Source: JAJEBT01 sp965221485
Lineage (GTDB): Bacteria > Pseudomonadota > Alphaproteobacteria > MPNO01 > UBA830
DNA: 64,000 bases
Direction of reading: 5' to 3'
NCBI GenBank assembly: GCA_965221485.1
Contig: OZ244893.1
Location: 4,419,944 to 4,483,943 of the forward strand
The position numbers were made by a program, and so were the translations under genes. The notes below the pieces were generated by a model. The model made no database searches and had not been told where the DNA came from. It was given only the letters and a program-made list of their open reading frames with translations. Shown here piece by piece: positions 47,414 to 59,000 of this stretch (positions are counted from its first letter, which is position 1; every line of letters begins with the position of its first letter).

Positions 47414-47965
47414 TCAGGAATTCCCCGAGCGATTGACTCTTCTTTCGTCAACCAGGCGCATTTCCAGCGCGAAGACGTGAGCGTCCTCGGCGCCCATTGA
47501 GCGGAGCGCTTCGGCCAGCGCGATCACATATTCCCTGTTGGGCCCGGACGGCCCCTTTGACTGGCGGACCTGCTCTGCAATCTCATCAAGCGGTGCTTCG
47601 CCGAGCCAGTTCGGATTTTGCGGCATGGCCACGTAAACCAGGCCCTGGACCCGGGTGCCATCGTCCATGAGCCTCAGGTTGACCTCCTGGAGCGAGTAGC
47701 CTCCTTTCTCGCGATGGTCGAGATAGTCCATGACGCCGTGCCGGTGGCGGCCATCCAGCCGAAAGGCACGCCCCCAGCACACGGAACCGGGCTCCCGGAC
47801 GAGGGTAACGACGCGACCAGGCGCACCGGGCACCCCGCGGTGGTCGGTTGAACCCTGCCAGAATCGCCGGGTCCAGCCGTGGACGGTAGCCGGTCTGTTT
47901 TCGGCAAAGGGAATTCCCGGTCGCCAGACCAGGGACCCGTATCCGAAAACCCAGAAATCGCTCAT
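47414..47965 (-). CDS. ChaC-type gamma-glutamylcyclotransferase
   Basis: A 183-residue protein of the ChaC family, which cleaves glutathione to Cys-Gly and 5-oxoproline in the cytoplasm. FGYGSLVWRPG at residues 7-17 binds the gamma-glutamyl group, and DYLDHREKGGY near residue 85 contains the likely catalytic Glu. GRAFRLD and GLVYVAMPQNPNWLG are further family motifs. Its start overlaps the stop of the glyoxalase-like gene in ATGA, so the pair is translationally coupled. Confidence 0.9.
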   Translation of the reverse strand: MSDFWVFGYGSLVWRPGIPFAENRPATVHGWTRRFWQGSTDHRGVPGAPGRVVTLVREPGSVCWGRAFRLDGRHRHGVMDYLDHREKGGYSLQEVNLRLMDDGTRVQGLVYVAMPQNPNWLGEAPLDEIAEQVRQSKGPSGPNREYVIALAEALRSMGAEDAHVFALEMRLVDERRVNRSGNS

Positions 47966-48888
47966 GGGAGAGCAAAGGGGTCGGTTTCGGGTGCGTGGAG
48001 AACGAAGGCTGCTCCGGCGCCCGCATCGGGATGAACGATGATCCGGTCCGGCAGGTCTCCGAGCAAGGGGACTCCTGCTTCCGCCAGAAAAAATCTTGTG
48101 GCCGCGATATCGCCGCTTTCGATGGCAACCGCCGCCATGAACGGAAGATCGGGAACGTGAATCCCGGGAAGCACGGTTTCACAGGATTCGGCTGTGCAGA
48201 TGACGATTTCTCCGCGATCAAGGCTAATTCGAAAATTCTGTCCAACAGGCCGGGCGGCACAGCCGGTGAAGCGGGCGTAACGGGCCGCGGTTTCATCGAC
48301 CGCGGCGGTGACAATCATGACACCGGAGAGCGCCTGGAGCGCATTCCGGCTGGCGGTCACCGATGGCTGCCATATGGCATCGGGGCTTTCGTGGCTCAGG
48401 ATCTGCACGCGTCCTTCCGGCATCGGATTCGACGCGAGGCGCAGTACGGAGAACTGCGCTTCTGCTTCACCGTCGTCATCCAGGGCTACTGGTCTTCGCA
48501 GGGCGACGGGAGGTGCCGGATCGAACCCGGCGGCTTGCAGCCGGGTTGCAGCGGCCTCTGTATCGGCAACGGAAAAGGCGATGAGATGGAGCCCTTCATA
48601 GCGCGAACATGAGGCTTTCATTTCGCGGGTCAGGGGCGAATCGATGTCTTCGAGACGTACCAGGACTTCGAGGTAGCCGCGATGAATCATTGCGCAGCGA
48701 TTGGCCGTTCCCGACCGGACCCGTGTCCCGTCGGGGAGAGCGTTGTGGTGTACGGTCAAGGGCGTCATGGGGAGACCGAGGCGGTGGAATGCTACAGAGG
48801 CCTGGTCCATGTCACGCACGAACCAGCCGACGTGATCGAGATAGATCCGGGTGCCTCTGGGGGTCTGGGACGGGGTGACAGCGGTCAT
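47962..48888 (-). CDS. Glyoxalase-like (VOC superfamily) two-domain protein
   Basis: A 308-residue protein with a VOC-type start (YLDHVGWFVRDMDQASVAFHRLG), the segment CAMIHRGYLEVLV and a repeat-like second half (FMAAVAIESGDIAATRFFLAEAG). It resembles the glyoxalase-like domain family (PF13468 type), whose substrates are mostly unknown. The metal ligands are incomplete by eye: His19 and the Glu in GYLEVL are candidates. Coupling to ChaC points to thiol or aldehyde detoxification, but that is inference. Confidence 0.75.
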   Translation of the reverse strand: MTAVTPSQTPRGTRIYLDHVGWFVRDMDQASVAFHRLGLPMTPLTVHHNALPDGTRVRSGTANRCAMIHRGYLEVLVRLEDIDSPLTREMKASCSRYEGLHLIAFSVADTEAAATRLQAAGFDPAPPVALRRPVALDDDGEAEAQFSVLRLASNPMPEGRVQILSHESPDAIWQPSVTASRNALQALSGVMIVTAAVDETAARYARFTGCAARPVGQNFRISLDRGEIVICTAESCETVLPGIHVPDLPFMAAVAIESGDIAATRFFLAEAGVPLLGDLPDRIIVHPDAGAGAAFVLHAPETDPFALP

Positions 48889-48957
48889 GGGGGTGACGGA
48901 GGCCTCTCCGGCGCCGCGATCATGGGGATGTGGATCGGCGTTTCCGTTCGGACTGGT

Positions 48958-49830
48958 TCAGGCGTTGTAGCGGTCTTCGAAGGCAACGACGTCGGGGAAT
49001 CCCATCAAGTCGTTGAATTCGCTGAAAGGAAACAGGCTGGTGCCGTTTCCTTCGACCCGACCCTGGTCATGCAAGGCGGTATATGCTGATGTCAGCGCTT
49101 CGCAGGCAGCAAGAAAACCAGCGGCCGGGAAGATTGCGAGGCGGTATCCCATGGCCCGGAGTTCGTCCGGTGTCATCACCGGGGTGGCGCCGCCATTGAC
49201 CATATTGGCCATCAGCGGGACGCTGCTGCTGAAACGTTTGCAGATATCCTGCATTTCTTCCACATCGGAGGGGGCTTCGTAGAACAGGATATCGGCCCCC
49301 GCTTCGATGTAGAGTTCGGAGCGGCGCAGTGCCTCGTCCCGCCCGACGGCTTTCCGCGCGTCGGTTCGGGCGATGATGAGGGTCTCGTCGGACGCGCGGC
49401 TGTCGACGGCGACGCGGATCTTGGTGATCATTTCCTCGGCCGGGATCAGTTTCTGGCCAGTCAGATGGCCGCATTTCTTGGGAAATGCCTGATCCTCGAT
49501 CTGGATTGCGGAAACGCCGGCCCGTTCGTAGCCGCGCACGGTTTCACGGACATTTACGGGTCCGCCATAGCCTGTATCCGCGTCGGCGATCAGGGGGGTT
49601 GTTGTTCCGCTGGCAATGCGTCCGGCTCTTTCGACCATATCGGAATAGGTGGCGATGCCGGCATCGGGCAGGCCGAGATGCGAGGCGACGGTTCCGGATC
49701 CTGTCATGTAGAGGGCGTGAAAGCCGATCCGGTCGGCGATTTTGGCTGAGATCATGTCGAACACACCGGGTGCGGTGATGAATTCCGTACTGTTCCGGAC
49801 GGTGTAGGCAAGTGTGGAAGCGGGAGTCAT
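48958..49830 (-). CDS. Isocitrate lyase/PEP mutase superfamily lyase (2-methylisocitrate lyase-like)
   Basis: A 290-residue TIM-barrel enzyme: DADTGYGGPVNVRETVRGYE (metal site near residue 85), QIEDQAFPKKCGH with the catalytic KKCGH loop, IIARTDARKAVG and LMANMVNGGATPVMT. The cysteine of KKCGH is the general acid of C-C lyases in this superfamily, so a lyase acting on a 2-methylisocitrate- or dimethylmalate-like substrate is more likely than a decarboxylase. The ATG at 49828-49830 follows AAGGAG; an upstream in-frame start would add 30 residues. It lies downstream of the giant surface-protein gene on the same strand. Confidence 0.82.
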   Translation of the reverse strand: MTPASTLAYTVRNSTEFITAPGVFDMISAKIADRIGFHALYMTGSGTVASHLGLPDAGIATYSDMVERAGRIASGTTTPLIADADTGYGGPVNVRETVRGYERAGVSAIQIEDQAFPKKCGHLTGQKLIPAEEMITKIRVAVDSRASDETLIIARTDARKAVGRDEALRRSELYIEAGADILFYEAPSDVEEMQDICKRFSSSVPLMANMVNGGATPVMTPDELRAMGYRLAIFPAAGFLAACEALTSAYTALHDQGRVEGNGTSLFPFSEFNDLMGFPDVVAFEDRYNA

Positions 49831-50039
49831 GGGTGGCTCCTTCAGGATGTTATGGCTCCGGGTGGCAGATGAGAGCCGGCCGGAACCGGGCGGCCTTCGG
49901 TTACGGTTGATGGAGACCAAGGGGGTTCATGAAAGCTGGCGATTGTGATTGACGGCTGGAAACAGAAGGCTGGTTGTTCCTGGGTGATGAGGCAGTCTGT
50001 CAGCACGTCACGGGCAGGGTTGACTGTGATGGCACATGG

Positions 50040-53000
50040 TCAACCGGGCCCCATGCGGCGGATGTAGCAGTCACGGCCGCTTGCCTTCAGATCGGCGCAT
50101 CGGGATGCGGCTTCACCTTTGGTGGGATGAATATGCGGGATGAGCACAAACCAGAAGGCGGCCGGGCCCGTCGACTTGCTCCGCTCAATGGTCAGACCGT
50201 CCCGGCCCAAACTGTCGCCATGGAGGCCCAACAGCCGACGGCGCTCTGCTTCTGCTCCTGTCCTCGTCCGCATCGCCGCCAGCTGGACCTGGTATCCTGC
50301 AGCCATTGCTGCACCGCGCCTGGATGCGCGCTTGTCCGGATCTGGTTCAGCGGGTGCGGGCGTGTCACTGACGGCGTTTTCTGCCGGAGCCGGTTCTGTT
50401 TCGCTCGAACGGACGGGGAGAGACGTGGCGGCCGGGAAGCCGGATATCCGGGTCTCGTCCCTGGCCGCAGCGTTAACAGCGGCGTCTGTCCGGGGTCGAT
50501 GCTGTCGGCTGGTCAGTGCGGCGGCAGGGAAGGCGGGGCCGGAGCCATCCGGCATCTTGATTTTCAGCTGAAGGTCAAACTGGAAGTCAGGCGCTCCGTC
50601 GCCATCTGTTCGACGTTCGCCTCCAAGGTCAAGGCTGAGGCCGTCTGATCCCGACGAACCGAACTCCAGACCCACGCGCTGACGCTGTGCTCCTTCCGAG
50701 GCGAGGTCCACCTCACCGTAGGCTGTTGCCACTCCGGAGCCAAGGCGCAGCCCATACCCGGCACGGGCGGTCAGGGCGCCGCGCACATCTTCTGTGGTCC
50801 AGTCGTTAGAAAATGCGTTGTCCGGATCCAGGTCACCAGCATTCTGCAGACCCCAGCGCGGTCCGAGAGAGAACGATAATCCCTGGCCGTCCGCCTCGGG
50901 CGCCAAACGGGCTTCCAGTCCAAGCCCCCATGCTTGCAGGTGATCCGAAGAATTGAAGGCCAGCCAGCGTCCTTCCGCATCAAGCGTGAACCGCGATCCC
51001 GGCCATCCCATCGAAAATCCGCCGGAAACCTCAAGTCCGGTTCCCGTCGCTCCGTCTCCTCCGTCATGGCGGACTGCCAGAGAGCCGAACGGGGACATAC
51101 GGGATCCGTCGCCAAGATTTTCGAAACGCGCCTCGACACCGCCCCGGAGCTGCCAGACATCGGCATCAAGATCCGACAGTGCTCCATCGCTGGTATCGGT
51201 TGCCATCCGGGCCAGTCCTGCATCACCGATCAGGGACAGGTCCAGCCTGTCCAGCCGGGTCACCGGCCAGCGCCCCGAAACCGTTCCCAGTGTCATGGAG
51301 AGATCGGCCGTATCCGTGCTTCCGTCTGACGCGCGGTGTTCCGCATCTCCGCTGCCGATCCCGAAGAGAAAGCGCAGGTTGCCACCGTCATGGGTTCCCA
51401 GACTGAGATACGGCCAGGCCGTTGTCAGGTTGGTGTCCAGATCTCCCTCGCGGTTGGCGAAGCGGTATTCTCCCGAGGCTCGGGCGTGGGACATGGCAAA
51501 GCCGGCCAGGACTCCGCCGACACGCCTGTCCAAGCCTATCCATCCGGATTGCAACGTTACCCGGTTTTCTCCGTCGAGAAACGTCTCGCTCTCGAAACCC
51601 TCCAGGTTGCCTCGTCCCCACAGGGTCCATTCATGAAATCCACCACCAGACGAGTCGGTCAGCGAAAGGGTGAATTCACTTTGCGTGAGGAGGGCGTCGC
51701 TGTCGACGGCACGACTTTCGAACGTCGAGGTTTGCCACGGGTCCGCTTCCGGTACAGGGTGTCGGGTCATCGGGATGGCCTCGCCTGCGAGCGTCACCGC
51801 CCTTGTTCCCGGCGCGGTATCCAGCCGACTGGAGAGTATGGCTGATGCGTCTGACAGTGTCGCTCGCGCAATGCCTGCCAGCGTATCTTTCAGGGCGTCC
51901 TGTTCCAGGACATCCAGGGGTGAAACGTCGGGCTCCACGGTGGTGGATCCGATCGCATTTCCGGCACGATCCGTCACAGCGCCTGCCGGCATCGAAAACA
52001 TGATCCGTGCATCTGGCGTATTGGGCGTGATGTGGAGCGTCCAGACCTGATCGGCCGTCACCTCGGTCAAGTCGCGTCCTGATCCTCCCGTGACCGAGAT
52101 GTCAGCGGCTTCAAAACCGACGACGGGTTCGGAGAAGGCGAGGGTCGCAGTGAAACTGCCGGTTTTATAGACAGTAATCCCGGAAACGGCCAGCGTTGGC
52201 GGTGTGTTGTCAAGGATGTAAACGCTGTTGTCGGTACCGGTCGGGGTGAAGCTGACCAGCGGGTTGTCGATCATATCCCTGATATCCTGATCGCTTGAGA
52301 ATCCGAGCGTGACCGTACCATCGAGGCCGGCAAGGTTGCCATCCCGGAGTGTGACGTCATAGACCGTTTGCGAGGTTCCGAGCATTGTGACGGACAGGTC
52401 TGCCGTGGTGCCGGTTCCGGTGAAGTCTGCCGCGTCCACATTCTTCACAGGCTCGCTGAAGGTGACCCGCCAGGTGAGGGTATCTGCGTTGGTGGGAGAC
52501 GACTGCGGACTCTGGTGCGTGATCGAGACGATGGTGGGGCTAAGCGTATCGGGGGGGCCTGAGAAGACGCCGCTGCTGAGACCTGCTGCCGTGTTGCCGT
52601 TCCCGACTGCGTCGGAGGCTACGTCGGCTGCGACCGTGATGGTGTAATCCCGGAAGGGTACAATCCTTGCTGTGTAGTTTTCGCCAGATCCGCTGAATGT
52701 TGCGATGGTGCCGCCGGTCAAGGTGATGTCTCCGACTTCGAAGCCGGTCACTGGTTCGGAGAAGGTGAAAGTGGCCGTAAAGCCTTCCGATGCTGCCGAT
52801 GCGGGCACACCGCTCATGACAATAAGCGGCCGGGTGTTATCAAGGACGTAGTTGTTTTCATTGGCTCCTGTCGGGGTGGTGCTGATCAGGGTGTTGCCCA
52901 CCCAGTCCTTGATATCGTGGTCGTTTGCGAAGGTAAGCGTGACCGTTCCGTCGAGGTCGGCGAGGTCTCCGCCGGCGGCGGTGACGTCAAAGACGGACTG

Positions 53001-56000
53001 CGTGGTTCCGAAGGTGGTGACGGTCAGGCTCGCGGTTGTGCCGTCAATCGAGAAGTCAGATGCGTCCAGGTCCCTTACGGTCTCGCTCAAGGTGACCCGC
53101 CAGGTGAGTGTGTCGGCGTTGGTGGGAGAGGAGGCCGGGCGGTGGCGCTCGATCGAGAGAGGGTTCGGTCTGACGGTATCAGCGACGTCCGTGTAGAGGC
53201 CGTAGCTGACGCCTGCTGCCGTGTTACCGTTGCCGGCTGCGTCCGTGGCCACGTTGGCGGCAACTGTGACGGTGTAATCACGGAACGGCGCGATTCTTGC
53301 AGTGTAGGTTGTACCGGAGCCGCTGAACCCGGAGAGGCTGGCGCCGGTCACCGAGATGTCATTGGCAGCGAAACCGGTCACTGGTTCGGAGAATGCAAAG
53401 GTCGCCGTGAAAGTGCCAGTCGTGTTCAACGGGACGTCGGTGATGGTCAGGGTCGGTGCCGTATTGTCGACCAGGTAGGTGTTGTTGGTCCCTCTGACCG
53501 AGGTGTTGAGGGCATTGTTCCCGAGGTCCCTGATGTTCTGGGTCCTCGCGAAGGTGAGGGTGACCGTTCCGTCGAGGCCGGCGAGGTTGCCGCCCGAGGC
53601 GGTGACGTCGTAGACCGTTTGCGATCTCCCGACGGCGGCGACCGACGGGGTCGCCGTGGTGCCGCCAATCGAGATGTCCGATGCATCCACATTCCGCACG
53701 GCCTCGCTGAAGGTCACCCGCCAGGTCAGGCGGTCGGCGTTGGTGGGCGAGCCCGTCGGGTTGTGGCGCTCGATCGAGCTGACCGTCGGTGCGGGGTCGA
53801 CGGGACGTTCGCCTTGTCCGCCACTCTCACTGGAAGCGCTTGCTCCGGTGTTACCATTGCCGGCTGCGTCCGTGGCCACATTGGCTTCTACTGTGATGGT
53901 GTAACTGTCGAAGGGTGTGATCGTTGCTGTGTAGGTCGTACCGGAGCCGCTGAACCCGGAGAGGGTGGCGCCTTCCACCGTGATGTCTTCGGTTGCGAAC
54001 CCGGTCACCGGTTCCGAGAAGGTGAAGGTTACTGTGAATTCGTCGTCCACGTTATCCGGGATGCCGGTGATGGTCAGGCCTGGCGGCGTGTTGTCGAGGA
54101 CGTAGGTGTTGGTTCCCGTGACCGAGGGGTTGATGGCGTTGCCGTCCAGGTCCGTGATGTCCTGGGCGGGCGCGAAGGTGAGGGTGACGGTGCCGTTGAG
54201 GCCTGCGAGGTCGCCGTCCGAGGCGGTGACGTCATAGATGTCTGCCGACTCCCCGATAGTGGTGACGCTCAGGGTCGCGGTAGTGCCGCTTATGGTGAAG
54301 TCGGCCGCGTCCACATTCTGGACGTCCTCGCCGAAGGTGACCCGCCAGGTGAGGGTGTCGGCGTTGGTGGGCGAGCTCGGCGGGGTGTGGCGCTCGATCG
54401 AGATGCCCGAGGGTACGGAGGTGTCGTAGCTGCCGTTGGCTGACACCGCGGCATTGCCGTTCCCGGCGTCGTCGGTGGCCGCAGCGGCGCGCACGGTGAT
54501 GTTGTAGTCGGCGCCGGGGGTCACCAGCAGGGTCCATGTATTGCCGGTGCCGGCGGTCAGGGTGCCGGTGGTGGCGCCGGTCACGGTGAGGTCATCGGCG
54601 GCGAAATCGGTCACCGCTTCGGAGAAGGTGAAGGTCGCCGTGAACGCCCCGTTGGCGCTCGCCGGGACGCCGCTGATGGTCAGGACTGGCGCCGTGTTGT
54701 CGAGGACGTAGGTGTTGTCGTTGGTGCCCGAGACCGAGGTGTTGAGGGCGTTGCCGGCCGGGTCCGTGATGTCCTGGCCGGTTGCGAAGGAGAGGGTGAC
54801 GGTTGCGTCGAGATCTGCGAGGGCGGGGCCCGAGGCGGTGACGTCATGGACGGACTGCGAACTCCCGACAGCGGCGACGGCCAGGGTCGCCGTGATGTTG
54901 GCTAGCTGGGTGCCGTTCCTGGTGAAGGCCAGGGCGAAGTCGGCCGGGTCCACATTCTGGACGTCCTTGCTGAAGGTGACCCGCCAGGTGAGGGTGTCGG
55001 CGTTGGTGGGCGAGGTGGCCGGGGTGTGGCGCTCGATCGAGCTGACCTGTGGCCCCGAGGTGTCGTAGCTGCCGTTGGCTGACACCGCGGCATTGCCGTT
55101 CCCGGCGGCGTCGGTGGCCGCAGCGGCGCGCACGGTGATGTTGTAGTCGGCGCTGGGGGTCACCAGCAGGGTCCATGTATTGCCGGTGCCGGCGGTCAGG
55201 GTGCCGGTGGTGGCGCCGGTCACGGTGAGGTCATCGGCGGCGAAATCGGTCACCGCTTCGGAGAAGGTGAAGGTCGCCGTGAACGCCCCGTTGGCGCTCG
55301 CCGGGACGCCGCTGATGGTCAGGACTGGCGCCGTGTTGTCGAGGACGTAGGTGTTGTCGTTGGTGCCCGAGACCGAGGTGTTGAGGGCGTTGCCGGCCGG
55401 GTCCGTGATGTCCTGGCCGGTTGCGAAGGAGAGGGTGACGGTTGCGTCGAGATCTGCGAGGGCGGGGCCCGAGGCGGTGACGTCATAGGCTCTTGGCGCG
55501 TTGGTGACAGCGGCGACGGCGAGGGTCGCTGTGGTGCCGCTTATGGCGAAGTCGGCCGGGTCCACATTCTGGACGTCCTCGCTGAAGGTGACCCGCCAGG
55601 TGAGGGTGTCGGCGTTGGTGGGCGAGGTGGCCGGGGTGTGGCGCTCGATCGAGCTGACCTGTGGCCCCGAGGTGTCGTAGCTGCCGTTGGCTGACACCGC
55701 GGCATTGCCGTTCCCGGCGGCGTCGGTGGCCGCAGCGGCGCGCACGGTGATGTTGTAGTCGGCGCTGGGGGTCACCAGCAGGGTCCATGTATTGCCGGTG
55801 CCGGCGGTCAGGGTGCCGGTGGTGGCGCCGGTCACGGTGAGGTCATCGGCGGCGAAATCGGTCACCGCTTCGGAGAAGGTGAAGGTCGCCGTGAACGCCC
55901 CGTTGGCGCTCGCCGGGACGCCGCTGATGGTCAGGACTGGCGCCGTGTTGTCGAGGACGTAGGTGTTGTCGTTGGTGCCCGAGACCGAGGTGTTGAGGGC

Positions 56001-59000
56001 GTTGCCGGCCGGGTCCGTGATGTCCTGGCCGGTTGCGAAGGAGAGGGTGACGGTTGCGTCGAGATCTGCGAGGGCGGGGCCCGAGGCGGTGACGTCATAG
56101 GCTCTTGGCGCGTTGGTGACAGCGGCGACGGCGAGGGTCGCTGTGGTGCCGCTTATGGCGAAGTCGGCCGGGTCCACATTCTGGACGTCCTCGCTGAAGG
56201 TGACCCGCCAGGTGAGGGTGTCGGCGTTGGTGGGCGAGGTGGCCGGGGTGTGGCGCTCGATCGAGCTGACCTGTGGCCCCGAGGTGTCGTAGCTGCCGTT
56301 GGCTGACACCGCGGCATTGCCGTTCCCGGCGGCGTCGGTGGCCGCAGCGGCGCGCACGGTGATGTTGTAGTCGGCGCTGGGGGTCACCAGCAGGGTCCAT
56401 GTATTGCCGGTGCCGGCGGTCAGGGTGCCGGTGGTGGCGCCGGTCACGGTGAGGTCATCGGCGGCGAAATCGGTCACCGCTTCGGAGAAGGTGAAGGTCG
56501 CCGTGAACGCCCCGTTGGCGCTCGCCGGGACGCCGCTGATGGTCAGGACTGGCGCCGTGTTGTCGAGGACGTAGGTGTTGTCGTTGGTGCCCGAGACCGA
56601 GGTGTTGAGGGCGTTGCCGGCCGGGTCCGTGATGTCCTGGCCGGTTGCGAAGGAGAGGGTGACGGTTGCGTCGAGATCTGCGAGGGCGGGGCCCGAGGCG
56701 GTGACGTCATAGGCTCTTGGCGCGTTGGTGACAGCGGCGACGGCGAGGGTCGCTGTGGTGCCGCTTATGGCGAAGTCGGCCGGGTCCACATTCTGGACGT
56801 CCTCGCTGAAGGTGACCCGCCAGGTGAGGGTGTCGGCGTTGGTGGGCGAGGTGGCCGGGGTGTGGCGCTCGATCGAGCTGACCTGTGGCCCCGAGGTGTC
56901 GTAGCTGCCGTTGGCTGACACCGCGGCATTGCCGTTCCCGGCGGCGTCGGTGGCCGCAGCGGCGCGCACGGTGATGTTGTAGTCGGCGCTGGGGGTCACC
57001 AGCAGGGTCCATGTATTGCCGGTGCCGGCGGTCAGGGTGCCGGTGGTGGCGCCGGTCACGGTGAGGTCATCGGCGGCGAAATCGGTCACCGCTTCGGAGA
57101 AGGTGAAGGTCGCCGTGAACGCCCCGTTGGCGCTCGCCGGGACGCCGCTGATGGTCAGGACTGGCGCCGTGTTGTCGAGGACGTAGGTGTTGTCGTTGGT
57201 GCCCGAGACCGAGGTGTTGAGGGCGTTGCCGGCCGGGTCCGTGATGTCCTGGCCGGTTGCGAAGGAGAGGGTGACGGTTGCGTCGAGATCTGCGAGGGCG
57301 GGGCCCGAGGCGGTGACGTCATAGGCTCTTGGCGCGTTGGTGACAGCGGCGACGGCGAGGGTCGCTGTGGTGCCGCTTATGGCGAAGTCGGCCGGGTCCA
57401 CATTCTGGACGTCCTCGCTGAAGGTGACCCGCCAGGTGAGGGTGTCGGCGTTGGTGGGCGAGGTGGCCGGGGTGTGGCGCTCGATCGAGCTGACCTGTGG
57501 CCCCGAGGTGTCGTAGCTGCCGTTGGCTGACACCGCGGCATTGCCGTTCCCGGCGGCGTCGGTGGCCGCAGCGGCGCGCACGGTGATGTTGTAGTCGGCG
57601 CTGGGGGTCACCAGCAGGGTCCATGTATTGCCGGTGCCGGCGGTCAGGGTGCCGGTGGTGGCGCCGGTCACGGTGAGGTCATCGGCGGCGAAATCGGTCA
57701 CCGCTTCGGAGAAGGTGAAGGTCGCCGTGAACGCCCCGTTGGCGCTCGCCGGGACGCCGCTGATGGTCAGGACTGGCGCCGTGTTGTCGAGGACGTAGGT
57801 GTTGTCGTTGGTGCCCGAGACCGAGGTGTTGAGGGCGTTGCCGGCCGGGTCCGTGATGTCCTGGCCGGTTGCGAAGGAGAGGGTGACGGTTGCGTCGAGA
57901 TCTGCGAGGGCGGGGCCCGAGGCGGTGACGTCATAGGCTCTTGGCGCGTTGGTGACAGCGGCGACGGCGAGGGTCGCTGTGGTGCCGCTTATGGCGAAGT
58001 CGGCCGGGTCCACATTCTGGACGTCCTCGCTGAAGGTGACCCGCCAGGTGAGGGTGTCGGCGTTGGTGGGCGAGGTGGCCGGGGTGTGGCGCTCGATCGA
58101 GCTGACCTGTGGCCCCGAGGTGTCGTAGCTGCCGTTGGCTGACACCGCGGCATTGCCGTTCCCGGCGGCGTCGGTGGCCGCAGCGGCGCGCACGGTGATG
58201 TTGTAGTCGGCGCTGGGGGTCACCAGCAGGGTCCATGTATTGCCGGTGCCGGCGGTCAGGGTGCCGGTGGTGGCGCCGGTCACGGTGAGGTCATCGGCGG
58301 CGAAATCGGTCACCGCTTCGGAGAAGGTGAAGGTCGCCGTGAACGCCCCGTTGGCGCTCGCCGGGACGCCGCTGATGGTCAGGACTGGCGCCGTGTTGTC
58401 GAGGACGTAGGTGTTGTCGTTGGTGCCCGAGACCGAGGTGTTGAGGGCGTTGCCGGCCGGGTCCGTGATGTCCTGGCCGGTTGCGAAGGAGAGGGTGACG
58501 GTTGCGTCGAGATCTGCGAGGGCGGGGCCCGAGGCGGTGACGTCATAGGCTCTTGGCGCGTTGGTGACAGCGGCGACGGCGAGGGTCGCTGTGGTGCCGC
58601 TTATGGCGAAGTCGGCCGGGTCCACATTCTGGACGTCCTCGCTGAAGGTGACCCGCCAGGTGAGGGTGTCGGCGTTGGTGGGCGAGGTGGCCGGGGTGTG
58701 GCGCTCGATCGAGCTGACCTGTGGCCCCGAGGTGTCGTAGCTGCCGTTGGCTGACACCGCGGCATTGCCGTTCCCGGCGGCGTCGGTGGCCGCAGCGGCG
58801 CGCACGGTGATGTTGTAGTCGGCGCTGGGGGTCACCAGCAGGGTCCATGTATTGCCGGTGCCGGCGGTCAGGGTGCCGGTGGTGGCGCCGGTCACGGTGA
58901 GGTCATCGGCGGCGAAATCGGTCACCGCTTCGGAGAAGGTGAAGGTCGCCGTGAACGCCCCGTTGGCGCTCGCCGGGACGCCGCTGATGGTCAGGACTGG

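Noticed and set aside
47401..47425. GGGAA...TTCCC inverted repeat between rplQ and the ChaC gene as a two-way terminator.
   Set aside because: The stem is only five pairs with no T run, and it overlaps the ChaC stop codon; too weak to call.
52917..54443. Plus-strand open frame of about 500 codons opposite the diverged repeats.
   Set aside because: It mirrors the repeat units of the minus-strand gene and has a biased Gly/Arg/Val composition. The minus frame gives clear Ig-like domains, a barrel and SPOR.
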